Assembly (NCBI GenBank): GCA_009746045.1 | Contig: RPFO01000331.1 | Coordinates: forward strand, 1 to 64,000 | Length of the DNA: 64,000 nucleotides | Reading direction: 5' to 3' | Source: Mesostigma viride | Taxonomy: Eukaryota; Streptophyta; Mesostigmatophyceae; Mesostigmatales; Mesostigmataceae | Shown: positions 1-12,137 of the stretch, in pieces | How the letters are laid out: each line of letters begins with the position of its first letter | Position numbering within the stretch: position 1 is the stretch's first letter | Made by a program: the position numbers and the translations under genes | Notes under the pieces: generated by a model | The model's database searches: none | What the model was told of the DNA's origin: nothing | Seen by the model: only the letters and a program-made list of their open reading frames with translations

Positions 1-188
1 CTTGCCTTTTCTTTGTTTGCGAAATATAAGTCGTTAAATTTGGACACCGTCTTCTCTTTCGGTTTTCCTTTTTTTTTAGGAGCAGACTGACGGGAAAATG
101 AACTTGTGCTGTACGGGATGTAAATTTTGTTCGTTTATTTTCTGAAAAAGATGGAGTCCGGTTCGTCAATCAAGCCTTTTGGCGAGTT

Positions 189-609
189 ATGGCAAACGTA
201 ATCAAGGAAGTCCGCTATTCGTCGCGCGACATATTTGATCAAGTTAGCCGTGCGCAGGAGAGCACAGGACGCCAATTGGCGGTTCTATTGATGTTTGATT
301 CGTTTACAGCAATGGAGAAGTTTCTTTTCGCTCAGCTAGCTGATATGAACTACCTTATAAAAGAGGGATTTTTCAATCCTCTTATGGAGGGCAGAGTGCC
401 AATAAACCCAAACAAAGAATTTCGCCTTCTGGTATCGTACATTACCATGGGGCCCAAGGAGGAGTTGCAGATACCAGTACAAGGGGTGTATGGAAACTAC
501 ACGCGCCCATTTTACCCGAATATGACTTTTTCGGCGCGCGTGAGCGCTGACTGGTGTGTAGGGGCGGCCGAACCTCCAAACATGACTTTCGACTTGCGCA
601 AGGACCCCA
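189..609 (+). pseudogene. MYND zinc-finger gene copy 1, 5' part, interrupted by a transposon
   Basis: The 5' part of a host gene. It reads open from the ATG at 189 to the transposon end at 610. Its protein aligns along its length with copies 2 (12394) and 3 (13406): all share a segment around 'FDSF' followed by a Leu-Asp-Met or Ala-Asp-Met stretch, then 'FRLLVSY'. The 5' flank (1-188) also resembles the flank of copy 2 (about 12200-12393), so the duplication includes upstream DNA. The zinc-binding end lies on the far side of the insertion (11802-12137). Removing the element does not put the two halves in one frame as the sequence stands, so an intron or a further lesion is likely. The role of the N-terminal domain is unknown; MYND domains usually bind proline-rich partner peptides. 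Confidence 0.6.
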
Positions 610-648
610 CACTATACTTTTCGTCCGAGGGTAGTAAAAAGGATCCGA
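610..648 (+). repeat. Left terminal inverted repeat of the CACTA-type element
   Basis: 39 bp starting CACTATACTTTTCG, an exact inverted match to 11763-11801. Confidence 0.85.
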
Positions 649-649
649 G

Positions 650-935
650 GCGTAAATTACGAGGTGGTAATTTACGGCACAGACTACTCTTACCGTTTGT
701 ATAAGAGTTCGGATCTTTCTCGTAAGCTACGAGTTAGATCCGAGGTAAGATCCGACGTCGTAATTTACGAGGTAGTAATTTACGAGGTAGTAATTTACGA
801 GGTAGTAATTACGAGGTAGTAATGTACGAGGTAGTAATGTACGAGGTAGTAATGTACGAGGTAGTAATTTACGAGGTAGTAAGGTACGAGGTAGTAATTT
901 GCGAGGTAGTAATTTACGAGTTGGTAATTTACGAT
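650..935 (+). repeat. Left subterminal repeat array of the CACTA-type element
   Basis: About fifteen degenerate copies of a 12-15 bp unit, GAGGTAGTAATTTAC with variants, directly inside the left end. Related copies lie inside the right end. They are likely transposase-binding sites (inference). Short open frames through this array only translate the repeat. Confidence 0.75.
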
Positions 936-1650
936 CCCGGTACTCGGTCCCGTAGGTTACGACGTCGTATGCTTCTCGCGTACACTACCGGTACTACAAT
1001 CATGTCGCTATGTCGTTCTGAATTGCAGTACGCATGTCACTTATCAGAATTTCACTTTGATTTCACTTATCATTTCGGTCAACCTAACCCCTAACACCCA
1101 TTTACCCGGGGGAAAAAAATGAATGGCATTTGCAGCAAGGCTCATGCAAGACGAGTTCCTATTTCATAAAAAATTTCATTATTAAATGCAGGATTACATG
1201 TCATGCACAAAAATCCAACGCCTTCACAGAAAATAGCATATCAAGTCTTCTGACGACAATATCAAGTCAATATCAAATTCGTGGCTTCTCTTCGTGGCTT
1301 GAAATACTGTTTCCATGCGGTGCTTAGGACAGCTCCGGGGATGTCGGCACCGCACAGAAGCTCCATCCGGGAGCAAGTGCGCCGGGGGAAGATGTTGTAC
1401 ATCCAGAGCTCGATATGTGCGGGAAGCCGTCGTGTTGGAAACCGAGGTGTCTGCACATAATTCCGCGCGCAGGCAGCTTGTGCCTTTACGGGGGAAGACC
1501 TGCGACACAAAAACCGTGTCCGGACAATGCAATACGGAGAAATGGCAACGGCAGATGGAGTCGGCTAAGGCCGCTTGTAAGGAAAGTGATTTTTAATGCA
1601 CGAATAAATGTATAATGCATGCTACATCGCCATCGCTTGGGCGGTGAAAA
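936..1650. other. No gene seen
   Basis: Mixed-composition DNA inside the CACTA element. The open frames are short, overlap on both strands and show no recognisable protein character. Confidence 0.5.
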
Positions 1651-1654
1651 GACA

Positions 1655-1885
1655 AGGACCAACCACATGCCCCCACCTACCCTTCGTGCATCCCGCCCTT
1701 GACGAGGCACAACCATGTGCCCCCACCTACCCTTTGTGCGTCCCTCCCTTGACAAGAAACAAGCACGTGCACCTATCTAACCTTTGTGCATCCCTTCCTT
1801 GGCAAGGAACAAGCACACCCACCCACCTACTCCACATGCATCCCTCCCTTGACAAGGAACAAGCACGATCACCCAGCTACCCACT
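1655..1885 (+). repeat. Minisatellite, about 50 bp unit, 4-5 copies
   Basis: Diverged repeats built on 'CACCTACC..TTGTGCATCCCTCCCTTGACAAGGAACAAGCAC'. It lies within the CACTA element. Confidence 0.75.
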
Positions 1886-2129
1886 AGCACGGCAGCAAGG
1901 CAGACCTTACAATGGCAAGTGATGTTTATCGGTAGAAACTGTTAGACAACTAGCAAACGAGCCAGCCGGTGAAGAGCAAGGCACGCATGCAAGGAATTTG
2001 TCGTTGCCTATGTCTACGCTTGTGTTTGTCACTGCAGTTGAAATCTGCATTTGCATCAGCAGGCCCGATCGAACCCCATGTCGCCACCCGCATTTCCACT
2101 TATACTTCACGGCCCCTTATTCTTCTCTT

Positions 2130-2510
2130 GTGCCTGCCTTTGCCCTAACTGTTACCCTAGCATCTGCCCTTGCCCCTATCCTTTGATCCCCAGTGTTTGC
2201 CGTTGCCCTCATCCTTTCCCTAGTGCCTGCCCTTGTCTTCATCTTTTCCCTTGTGCCTGCCCTTGCCCTTGTCCGTTCCCTCGTGCTTGACTTGTCCTAA
2301 TCTCTTTCCCTTGCGCCTGCCCTTGCCCTTATCCGCTTCCCTTGTGCCTGCCCCTGCCCTTGCCCTTGTCATTTCCCTTGAGCCTGCCCTTTTGGCAAGC
2401 ACAAGTGCCTTTGTCCTTTCCTTGGCCTTGTGCTTGCTCTTCCAGTTTCCCTTTCCTTTGCTCGTGCGGTTGCCTTTGCTCTTACCCGGGTGCTTGCCCT
2501 TGCCGTTTGC
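2130..2510 (+). repeat. CT-rich degenerate repeat (CTTGCCCTTG / TTCCCTTGTGCCTGCC)
   Basis: Imperfect short repeats of 'CCCTTGTGCCTGCCCTTG'. Open frames on both strands across it are low-complexity translations of the repeat. The flanking 2511-3235 and 3330-4320 show no supportable gene. Confidence 0.7.
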
Positions 2511-3239
2511 AAGCTGCATTATTGTCTTAGCAAGCTAGCAAGTGCAAACTGGCACTGAGCCAGAAATGCAAGCAAAGCAGCCAGTGTAAATAAGGATGGA
2601 CGGGAACAGTAGAAAGCTAGGGGTGGCAACGGTGCTAGAGCTCATGGCAACAAGGTGGTCCCATTCTTGCTGCATTGGGTGCGTTGCGTGGGTGGGATAT
2701 TGCGAGAGGGGGACATTCTTGCCTTGGTTGTGTTTTCACATGCACCCGGTGCTTGAATTTATGCGTGCAAGGGTGGCTGGTATCCCAACCAACAGCCTAA
2801 GAGGAAAAAGAGTGCTTAGAAAGCAAGAATGACTTAATGTTGGTAATAGCAGTGGCGGCGGCAGCAAAAACTGTTGTTATAGATGCAAGCTACAACACTG
2901 CGGATGGTTTCTCACACTAATGTGGATAATTATAATGCATGCCACTTAACGGGACCATATAAACCACAACAAGAATAAATCGTGAGAGCAAAAGAAAGGG
3001 GAGTACAAAATGGCCGGCTTACCTAGCTACAGCAAAAAAATTACATGAAAAACAAGATAACTCACCTTTGTCGCAGCAGTGACCATATCAGACAGCTCAC
3101 AAAAACTTGTTGATCCTTGAAACTTCCTGCTTGAAGGCAGCCACCAACGGTCTGGAGTTTTCACCCCAGTCCTTCTCAACAGCCAAGGAAAAGGGAAAGA
3201 GAGAGGAGGGGTGCGGGAGGGACAAGAGAGCGGGGGGTG

Positions 3240-3241
<2 letters not shown>

Positions 3242-3324
<83 letters not shown>
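3242..3324 (+). repeat. (GA)n microsatellite, about 83 bp
   Basis: An uninterrupted GA dinucleotide run. Confidence 0.95.
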
Positions 3325-3327
<3 letters not shown>

Positions 3328-4329
3328 GAGAAGTGCGGGTGGGGGTGGGAGAGGTGGGATGGAAGATTCACTACGTTAGCAGGCGACTAAACTGCTACAA
3401 TGACACAAAACCACGGAGCTAGGCCCTTCACTCCATCAGATCAGAGTGAAAACCCATGTTGAAACTGGGACAAATGCCATTAGAATGTTACTATGACCGT
3501 GGCTAGTAAACGTGAATTGACACCCAGGTTGTGACTTCAACGATTGGAGGCAACCTTGCCAAGTCTCCCAAATGCAGTCGGCTAGACAAGCTTCACAAAA
3601 AACGCAGCAAACATGTTAACGTTGCTAATATTCCAACGACGCGCATCCGCAGTCCGGCTGCCAATGAAGTCTTCTTGGTCGCCAGCTGTGCACAGAGGAG
3701 TAACCGCTAGAGACGCCAATTTGCGAACAACTCATTACAATTACAAAGCGCAGGAAGCAGATGGCTATGCATCAACAATTACTTCCGCTCGCCCTCGTAT
3801 TTAGCCAGGTCTATCTGCCCAAACTGGGTAAATGTTTTGCGATCGGTGAAATTGGCACTCTAGAGACTTACTTTCCCAGAAAGTGTCCATTCACACGACA
3901 ACCGACTCACGCTCACACGTCGTGAGGAGTTGCCGATAGGATAAAGAAGCCGAACGATGAATTGCTGTACATAAATGCCACGCTAACGGCGTCGTGAACT
4001 GACTTCTTGCAATCACGATTAAAGTGCCCGGCCCAACAACAAATTGGCGACACACGACCCCGCAACTGGAAAAGAATTCTGGCCACATTGATATACATCG
4101 GTTTGATAAAGTAAAACCTCGCATTCGGTTCTGGCTAGCCTCAAACGCATGCGCCTTGAAACCTTTATCCTCCTGGCGGCCACAGTTTCTCGGTTCTCTT
4201 GTTCCGTTGGTCGTGCCGCTAGCGTGCCAGCCGCTCCAGTCCCTAAAATTCAAATTCGTGTTGTTCGAGAAAACGTTGTCGGGTCGGCGACGGCACGATG
4301 CCGGGCCGGGCTGCATGGGCCATGGAGGG

Positions 4330-4693
4330 TGGTGGTACACAAATACCGTACAGGTGGTACCATACACAACTGCAGCCAGGACAACAGCCGGGCGCTGCGT
4401 ACCTGCCGTGGGAAGGAGGGGGGTGGTACACAAAAACCGTACAGGTGGTACACAACTGCAGCCAGCACAACAGCGAGTCGCTGCGTACCTGCCGTGGGAA
4501 GGAGGGAGGTGGTACACAAAAACCGTACAGGTGGTACACAACTGCAGCCAGCACAACAGCGAGTCGCTGCGTACCTGCCGTGGGAAGGAGGGGGGTGGTA
4601 CACAAATACCGTACAGGTGGTACACAACTGCAGCCAGCACAACAGCGAGTCGCTGCGTACCTGCCGTGGGAAGGAGGGGGGTGCTACACAAAT
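4330..4693 (+). repeat. Tandem repeat, 85-86 bp unit, about 4 copies
   Basis: Units contain 'ACCGTACAGGTGGTACACAA', 'CTGCAGCCAGCACAACAGCG' and 'CTGCGTACCTGCCGTGGGAA', nearly identical between copies. Six overlapping open frames through the array are repeat translations. Confidence 0.9.
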
Positions 4694-4734
4694 ATCCGAC
4701 CTATATATTAGCGATAGCCGCCGCCTATTAAACA

Positions 4735-5035
4735 GGTCCTATTCATCACGAGCGTCAACGCCCCGTCATCGCCCCGTCATCGCCCGGCCGAGGGCCTTAA
4801 CCTGTTAACTGTTTATTCGGAGTGATAGTCAACGACCTATACTACCAATAGCTGCCGCATATCAAACATCGGTTTTTCATCGGGCCCGTCGAGGGCGATG
4901 ACGGTGACGACCGTCACCGTCATCGCCCTCGACGGGCCAACATCTAAACTCTTCTCTTAATCAACAATCTATATTACCAATAGCCGCCGCCTATCAAACA
5001 GATCCTATTCATCACGCGCGTCAACGCCCCGTCGG
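4735..5035 (+). repeat. Dispersed repeat, copy 1 (second copy at about 6018-6400)
   Basis: Shares long near-identical stretches with 6018-6400: 'ACCAATAGCCGCCGCCTATC', 'CATCACGCGCGTCAACGCCC', 'TTATTCGGAGTAATAGT' and runs of CGTCATCGCCC. The hAT element is inserted at its right edge. Confidence 0.75.
4883..4938. repeat. Perfect 27-bp inverted repeat with 2-nt spacer
   Basis: Arms 4883-4909 and 4912-4938 match exactly and could form a long cruciform. A shorter related hairpin occurs near 6174-6225. Both lie inside duplicated copies of the same repeat family (about 4735-5035 and 6018-6400), on either side of the nested hAT element. Confidence 0.85.
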
Positions 5036-6009
5036 CAGTGTTTTTTTTAAGGTTTTCGTTACTAGTGGCGCTAGGCCACTTGTGGCGTTTCGAACTATGA
5101 AAACTTCAGTTTACTCGGCCAATGTGTGGCTTTAAGCCAATTAAAATTGGGCTTGGCACGGCCACGTGTGGCGGGCTGGCTTTTTGGTGCAGCAAATGAC
5201 CCTACCGGCAGCGGGGTCAGCGCGGCGCGGCGCCGTACTGGCATTCCAAGTTCAAAGTAGTTCAGAACAGTATGTTTAATTATCTTAAGTTCAAACTAGT
5301 AGAATTTATTAGAATCATTCACGCCTTAAGTTGGGTTCACGCCTGAAGTTGGGTTGACCAAAAACCTCGAACCCAACTTAAGGCGTGAATGCCTGTACAC
5401 AAGGCGGGCGAGCGTCTCCGTCTCAGGCATCGGCGCCGGGCGTACTTGGTAAATTAACAACAACGATTACCACTACAGCCACTGCTTAACAAAACGATTA
5501 CTGAAGTGCCGAAAGTCGAAACACATAGTCAATGCAATGCAGTACAGTACTGTATGGCTGGCGAGTGACTGGAACTGAGGCGCCAGCCGCCAGGCCGCCA
5601 GCCAGCTGAAGCCAGAAAATGCACACAAGCTGCAGTCTGCACAGTGCACTCTGGTCTCTGGCAGCGGGCCACTTGCCACTTGGCACTTGTCCGGGCTCTA
5701 CGTACATGCACTATGCAGTCAGTAAGTCAGTCAGTCATAGTAATACTCATAGTAGTTCTAGTACTAGGGAGGCTTGTGGCGGAACGCCGGCCGGAAGACC
5801 GGCTGACACCGCCAATTGTGGCGTAGCCTGTACTAGAGTGAACTTCAGGCACGGCCACCCTGTGGCGAAACGAAACTACAAAGTAGAACAGCACGGCCAA
5901 ATTGTGGCTTCTTGGGTGCCCTGTCCAAGTGGGTGGCACCGCCACATTTTGCCAAAAAAAGTGCCACACCGCCACATTTGGCGGTGTATCGCCACTAAAA
6001 AAAACACTG
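5036..6009. mobile_element. Non-autonomous hAT-type transposon (974 bp) nested in the CACTA element
   Basis: The ends are CAGTGTTTTTTTTA (5036) and its inverted match TAAAAAAAACACTG (ending 6009). They are flanked by a perfect 8-bp target duplication CCCGTCGG (5028-5035 and 6010-6017). An 8-bp duplication with CAGTG-type termini is diagnostic of hAT elements. No transposase gene is present. The interior carries many copies of a short inverted motif, GCCAC...GTGGCG, clustered toward both ends, which may be subterminal transposase-binding sites. Small open frames within it are not supported as genes. Confidence 0.9.
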
Positions 6010-6017
6010 CCCGTCGG

Positions 6018-6400
6018 CCGTCATCGCCCCGTCATCGCCCCGTGATCGCCATGCCGAGCCAGCCGAGGGCCAACCTCTTAACTCTTTACATTTGTAATTT
6101 TGTATTCGGAGTAGTAGTCAACGACCTATATTACCAATAGCCGCCGCATATCAAAAAGGTCGTATTCATGACGCCCGTCGAGGGCGATGACGGTGACGCC
6201 GTCACCGTCATCGCCCACGGGCCAACATCTAAACTCTTCTCTTAATCAACAATCTATATTACCAATAGCCGCCGCCTGTCAAACAGATCCTATTCATCAC
6301 GCGCGTCAACGCCCCGTCATCGCCCCGTCATCGCCCCGTCATCGCTCCGTGATCGCCATGCCGACTGCCGAGGGCCAACCTCTTAACTCTTTATTCGGAG
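6018..6400 (+). repeat. Dispersed repeat, copy 2
   Basis: Counterpart of 4735-5035, with the same internal blocks and a shorter version of the inverted repeat. It starts immediately after the hAT target duplication. Confidence 0.75.
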
Positions 6401-7890
6401 TAATAGTTAACTGCCGGCATTGCCATACAAGAAGAAGCTCTCGATCCTAGGTATAGACTACCTCGGGTATCATCATCGTAATTGCTAGCATCGAGATCAT
6501 TCATACCTACCGACGATGGCCAGCTGCAAAAGAAAAATGTCGACCAACAGACAGGACCTATCGCCGGGAACCCTCAAGGCAATAAGGGCGAGACAGGCTT
6601 TCACCGTTAAGTAAAGTTGTCCACATCGTGCTAAGGAATTTGTGCTAATCTATGAGTACCTGTATGGACACTTTGTCGCATTTTTTACATGGCAAATAAG
6701 CGATGTATGTGTCATGTAGGCTGCCATTGGTGCATGCATGCATGGGCCAGCAATGATGGTCAGAGGTACATTGTGCCTATGAGATAACCATCGATTTGTT
6801 GATCAGCAAGTGATTCATTACGTGAGACAACAATATGTTTGGGGGCTAAGCTTCTTACATTGGTCACATGGCCCGCCATAATTGTTTTCTTATGTGTTTA
6901 AGGTTAGGGCTCTGTTCATGACTGAACGTCATGAACGCGCTCTATTCATGACATTGATTAATTGATTTTAATTAGTCTCATGTCCATGTTGGGGGACCGG
7001 GATCTCTGAATTCCCCAAAGAAGATATAGTGGAAGTCACCCCAAGACGTCAATATCCGTCAAGACGTCAATAACAACATGTATGTCCACAGCTCAGCTAG
7101 TAGTCTAAAATATGGGCCTCGAGCTAATCTTGCACGCAAGCAATGCCTATCATCAAGGATTAATTAATGCCTATCAACAAGGAGACAATCATGCTTGTTA
7201 AATTTCCTAGGACCCACAACTGGGGGGTCGTAGTCTTTGACAATGTCCGCCTGGGCAACGCTACTAATCCTACACATCCGAGGTCCCATGTCTGAATAAG
7301 AGGGGTTGAGCGGATGACGCCAACAGTGTCTGTGCTCTGCATGTCAGCTAAAATCATATCGCGGAGACAAACATATGGCGGTATGTCCAATGCTGGCCAC
7401 TGCGTCGCCTAACAGGTTCTTACATGGTCGGCAAGGGCCTGACCATGTAAGAAGATATCTCCCTGGCTGGCCAGTCCACAAGGAACCAGCACAGACCTCA
7501 TCTGAATCAACCTGATTAATTAACTAACTACTTAATTCATTTATTAAACTCATGCCCCCATTAGGGAGTCAAGGAGCATTAGCTAACCCCGATTAATTAA
7601 TTAATTAATTAATTAAACACGTGCTCCTGTTGGGGAGTCACGGAGCACCGAAGTGCTTTTAATCCCTGTGTGTGCACAACAGGAGAAAGGGCAGAGACCC
7701 CCAGTCTCCTTCATGCCTAAGGCATGCCACAGCTGCATTCGGGAACGCTAGCTAAACGGACACGCCAACGATCCGGCAATCTGTGGGTGCAATAAGACCC
7801 ATGTGAGCATGGCATAACACTAGGAGCGTGGGCAAGTAATCTCATCATAGCCAGGACGTAGCATGGCTGTACTAGGACTATACCCCGATC
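6401..7890. other. No gene seen
   Basis: AT-moderate DNA inside the CACTA element with a short (TTAA)n tract near 7590-7612. The open frames lack coding character. Confidence 0.5.
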
Positions 7891-8630
7891 AATGGATGGA
7901 TGGATGGATGGATGGATGGATGGATGGATGGATGGATGGATGGATGGATGGATGGATGGATGGATGGATGGATGGATGGATGGATGGATGGATGGATGGA
8001 TGGATGGATGGATGGATGGATGGATGGATGGATGGATGGATGGATGGATGGATGGATGGATGGATGGATGGATGGATGGATGGATGGATGGATGGATGGA
8101 TGGATGGATGGATGGATGGATGGATGGATGGATGGATGGATGGATGGATGGATGGATGGATGGATGGATGGATGGATGGATGGATGGATGGATGGATGGA
8201 TGGATGGATGGATGGATGGATGGATGGATGGATGGATGGATGGATGGATGGATGGATGGATGGATGGATGGATGGATGGATGGATGGATGGATGGATGGA
8301 TGGATGGATGGATGGATGGATGGATGGATGGATGGATGGATGGATGGATGGATGGATGGATGGATGGATGGATGGATGGATGGATGGATGGATGGATGGA
8401 TGGATGGATGGATGGATGGATGGATGGATGGATGGATGGATGGATGGATGGATGGATGGATGGATGGATGGATGGATGGATGGATGGATGGATGGATGGA
8501 TGGATGGATGGATGGATGGATGGATGGATGGATGGATGGATGGATGGATGGATGGATGGATGGATGGATGGATGGATGGATGGATGGATGGATGGATGGA
8601 TGGATGGATGGATGGATGGATGGATGGATG
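7891..8630 (+). repeat. (ATGG)n tetranucleotide microsatellite, 740 bp
   Basis: An uninterrupted ATGG/GATG array. Because the unit is four bases, every frame is open and gives Met-Asp-Gly-Trp or Ser-Ile-His-Pro repeats over nearly 300 residues. These are artefacts and not genes. Confidence 0.97.
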
Positions 8631-10015
8631 TCAGGCTTGTCTTACATGATGCAGTGGAACTTTGGTGCTGGAGGGTTAATTGTGGCCCGGTCTGGTTTAG
8701 CTTCAGTGCTCTCATGGCGGCCTTCATTTGTAATTATTTGAATGCATGCCCATTGGGCCATGCATAGTGTATATTTTTTACGCATGCACGCCCATTATGT
8801 ATCGCTGGGTCCATCCCATCAATGCTTGTTTATTGCCAGGTCTGGTGTAAGTAAGTTAGTGCTATCTAGTCTACAAAATCCTCACTACACTTCTCCCCAA
8901 AGCGCCCCTTCCGCTTTGGGGGAGGGGGCTTACCCACATGGGCTGGCGTGTGAGCCGGGACATTGGTCTTCCACCTCTTCTTGTTCTGCATAGGAACAGA
9001 GAGCGAAGAAATGCGGTGTGGGGACCCCTTCTCGTGGTAATGCGTTACATGTACTCCCCACCGGGCTTTGCTCTTCATGGGTTCATAAAGACAACAATTA
9101 TTCAGTAAGAATTTAATAAATTAGGAACATATATCCGTTGGGAGTCACTGTTACACATATACCTGAAAAGGGGCATATGATTTTAAATACATTCTGAGCT
9201 ACAACCTGCACGTGCATGGGTTTAGTTAACTGGCACCTATACTAGAGGCCTGACATGGGGTGGAGCTTCAGTGCTTCCCCGCCTTCTCCTTCTCCCACAC
9301 TGGGTGCTCCGCGTCCTTCTTCTCCGGCCCTGCCCATGGGTGCACCGGCCCCGCCTCCTCCTTCTCCTCTCGGGACGATTCGCGCTCCACGCATGGCTGC
9401 AGCATCAGTTAGCACGGGCAAGACATAGCAGTAACCGCGCTATTGCTGTTCTAGCACCAGCCTAGCAGACTGCCATGATCACTCAGCAAACCCACGACAG
9501 CTAAACCCTTGGCTGTCACAACCAGTCCATGCATCATTAAGTATGGGTACAGGGAAAGCTTCCCGCATATCCATGGCCATATGGATGGCAGCAACACAAC
9601 GACTTGCCCCCTAGCCCCCCGTGCACACACAAAAACGTGGGTCGTGGCTTCCACGCCCCATCCGCCATGCATGACAGCGCGTACCTTACTCGCATTCACA
9701 CCGGGCTGCATCCCAGCGCCGTTGCTGTCCCCATGTGACACGTCGGCTGATTAAGCAGACACACAGCAGAGTCTGATGTAAACCGCTAAACCCCAAACCC
9801 ATGCAGACCACAGTCAAGGACGCGTGCATGTCAAGCCATGCCAATTGTGAACCGTACAGCAATTTACTTTTCAAGCCTGAAGAGGTGGATAGCAGATACT
9901 AGCCTGGAAGAGGTTACAGGGGCACATGTCCATTAGCGAGCGGAACAACACAGCATACACCCTACAAGCGTACCGCACAATGTCCTCCTGCAATTGTCTG
10001 CAGATCTCCCAATGC
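8631..10015. other. No gene seen
   Basis: Unique DNA within the CACTA element. No protein family or RNA gene was recognised. Confidence 0.45.
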
Positions 10016-10017
10016 CG

Positions 10018-10110
10018 CAGACATCTCCACTGCTCTCATGGCGATTGCAAATGCTTCATGCCGCTGACATCTCCACTGCTCTCATGGCGATTGCAAATGC
10101 TTGATGCCGC
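10018..10110 (+). repeat. Two tandem copies of a 46-bp repeat
   Basis: 'GACATCTCCACTGCTCTCAT' followed by 'GGCGATTGCAAATGCTT' occurs twice in succession. Confidence 0.85.
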
Positions 10111-10181
10111 ACCTCTGCTTACAGCAGAAAAGCTTCCTCCGGGCGAGGCACCTGACTGGAACCAACACCCATTCCTTGGCT

Positions 10182-11292
10182 TCACAACGTGGCCATGACA
10201 GCATCGTGAATCTGCTTCGCCAACGCCCACACTTCAGGACCCGCGCCCTGCACCGCCATGGCCACAGGCTGCACCGCTGCAATCGATGCAGCATTCACTG
10301 CCTGCGCCGCACCATGTACTGCATGCACGAAAGCCAATCCTGGCTCGGTTATCATGGTCTTGCCCGATTCCTGCTGCTTCTTCTTCTTCGATGCGGTCAT
10401 GCGCACTTTATACCCCTTCCTCTCCAAGCACGCCTTCAGCACCTGGCTCGTGCGGTGCTGAATATGCTTCTGAAGGCGCGCCTTCTAAACACGAAATGTT
10501 GGCAATGTATGATTCCCAAACGGCATGATAGGCACATAATCAGTCCCATTAATTGCTTTGCGGCAGTCAATGCACCAGAACACCTGTTGAAAAAAGAAGG
10601 TTATGCGCGCTAGCGATTACCCGCGGCAAGAAGCAATCAACACGCCTCGCTAACAACTGCAACCACAATGTAATTCATGACGGGCCACTCACCGCTACCC
10701 TGCTCTCCTGATTCAATGTCTCCCCATTCTCAAGGCCTCCATTGTAAACCTCTCCGTCTTCACCATCGTCATCGTCTTCCTCTTCCTCCACTCCGACGTA
10801 TCCGTGTTTCCTTTTCCTAAGATACCTAGGGTTGTTCAAGTCGTATGTGCGGCGTTGGCACACTTCCAACAAAATTTTGGCCGCCTCTACCCATTACCAT
10901 TTATTCGTACTATCATAACATATCCAGGCGTTTGAAAAATCATTCCCTCGTTCGAACTTCTACCCCTGGGCGTCCATGACGAGGCAGTCACGACGGGACG
11001 CAGATGCACAAAAATAAAACAAGGCGACATCCCTTCAATCATTGACCAAAAAACAGAATACGCGCAGAACTTGGATTTCAACACCACGCACCCATTACCA
11101 GCGAGCACGGCTGGCCTGCAACCGCCATCATTTCATAACCAGAAGCCAGGGCCCACACTCCATCCCGTTACCTCATCTTCCACGCACGGCTTCCGCTGCT
11201 TCCCTCTGCTCTTTCGCATTCTCCGCCAGCAACCTCGCCTTCTCCTCGTCCAACAATCCACTAAGAATAAAATCCCCTCTATTGGACGCCAT
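10182..11292 (-). pseudogene. Possible decayed multi-exon gene carried by the CACTA-type element
   Basis: Three minus-strand blocks have protein-like composition. The first starts at an ATG at 11292 (MASNRGDFILSGLLDEEK), rich in Glu and Ala. The second, about 10900-10675, has a preceding AG, a basic RKRKHG segment and an acidic Glu/Asp run. The third, about 10585-10182, follows a pyrimidine-rich stretch ending CAG. It has a Cys-x2-Cys near its start and His-x2-His further on, and ends in a Lys-rich then Ala-rich segment. An in-frame TAG near 10488 separates the Cys pair from the His pair. Exon borders are guesses. It could be an accessory protein of the element; no family was recognised. Confidence 0.3.
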
Positions 11293-11559
11293 TCAGACGA
11301 ACTTTGCTAGCGTCTTTTCACCGGCCCCAGCACACATAATCTATAGCCGCTTACTGACAACGGCCGACAACGACAACTGCTGAATAGGCGAAAAAGGCTG
11401 ATAACTACATTTTTATATTTCGCTGCATTTGCTAATAGACACGCACGTTCTCCCACTTCTCCATTACAATATAATTATCCATCTGGCCGTGTACAGGCAA
11501 AGATCCCCGAAGTAACTTACTGAAACGTATCTTACAGCATCGGATCACTGGCACCTAAT

Positions 11560-11760
11560 CTACAGGTGGTAGATTACCAACCAAGACCCGTCGCGGTAAT
11601 TTACTCTGTCGGTAATGTACTACCAAAGATGTGCAGTCGTAACGTTACTCTTACTTACGGCTAGTAAAATTACTACGTAGGATGATAGGTAGTAATGATT
11701 ACGGCGTTGGATCTCACGCCTCGTATCTAGGTAGTAAGATAAGACCTCGTAATTTACGCC
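11560..11760 (-). repeat. Right subterminal repeats of the CACTA-type element
   Basis: Degenerate copies, mostly inverted relative to the left array, of the GTAATTTAC / GAGGTAGTAA motif. Confidence 0.6.
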
Positions 11761-11762
11761 CG

Positions 11763-11801
11763 TCGGATCCTTTTTACTACCCTCGGACGAAAAGTATAGT
11801 G
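11763..11801 (-). repeat. Right terminal inverted repeat of the CACTA-type element
   Basis: Exact inverted copy of 610-648. Confidence 0.85.
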
Positions 11802-12137
11802 CATCACTCACGTTGATCGAGAACGGGCCTTCCTGCTTATTAGGCGAAAGTGCGCTCCAAGTTGGGGTGTGAATGTGAAAGAGGGCCGCAGAAGTGTTGT
11901 AAGGGATGTATGGATGCCCGATATTGCAGTGAGGAGTGCCAGCATGCCGACTGGAGTAGGCATAAGGATAGGTGTGAAGGTCTGCGGCTAGCAAGGGAGG
12001 CGCTTGCTGGTTGTTACTTTGGGTTCAACCCGACCATCCTACTGGATGACTACTGGGGTTCTCAGCTGCAGTTCTCTTTGACCATGCAGTTGGGCTCTGC
12101 CTCATACAGGAACATGTTTAATAAATGGGAAGTGTGA
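11802..12137 (+). pseudogene. MYND zinc-finger gene copy 1, 3' part
   Basis: Downstream half of the gene split by the CACTA element. From about 11866 it encodes a MYND-type finger: a Cys-x-Cys pair, 'KCCKGC', 'ARYCSEECQ', 'DWSRHKDRC'. This gives the Cys-x2-Cys ... Tyr-Cys-x3-Cys ... His-x3-Cys spacing of the family. The frame closes at 12137. It is the best preserved MYND domain of the three copies. A pyrimidine tract ending 'TTATTAG' just before the finger may be an intron acceptor. Confidence 0.6.

Larger units (their letters stand above)
610..11801. mobile_element. CACTA (EnSpm)-type DNA transposon, about 11.2 kb
   Basis: The element begins CACTATAC at 610 and ends with the reverse complement GTATAGTG at 11801. 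The terminal inverted repeats are identical over 39 bp (610-648 and 11763-11801). Just inside both ends lie arrays of a GAGGTAGTAATTTAC-like motif, as expected of subterminal transposase-binding repeats in this superfamily. The flanks share CA (608-609 and 11802-11803), a possible 2-bp target duplication. The insertion splits MYND gene copy 1. No transposase was recognised inside, so it is probably non-autonomous. It has accumulated satellites, a nested hAT element and a possible decayed minus-strand gene at 10182-11292. The superfamily call rests on the CACTA terminus, long terminal repeats and subterminal arrays. Confidence 0.7.

Noticed and set aside
7863-8767. Open frames of nearly 300 codons on both strands
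   Set aside because: They translate the (ATGG)n microsatellite; a four-base unit without stops is open in all frames.
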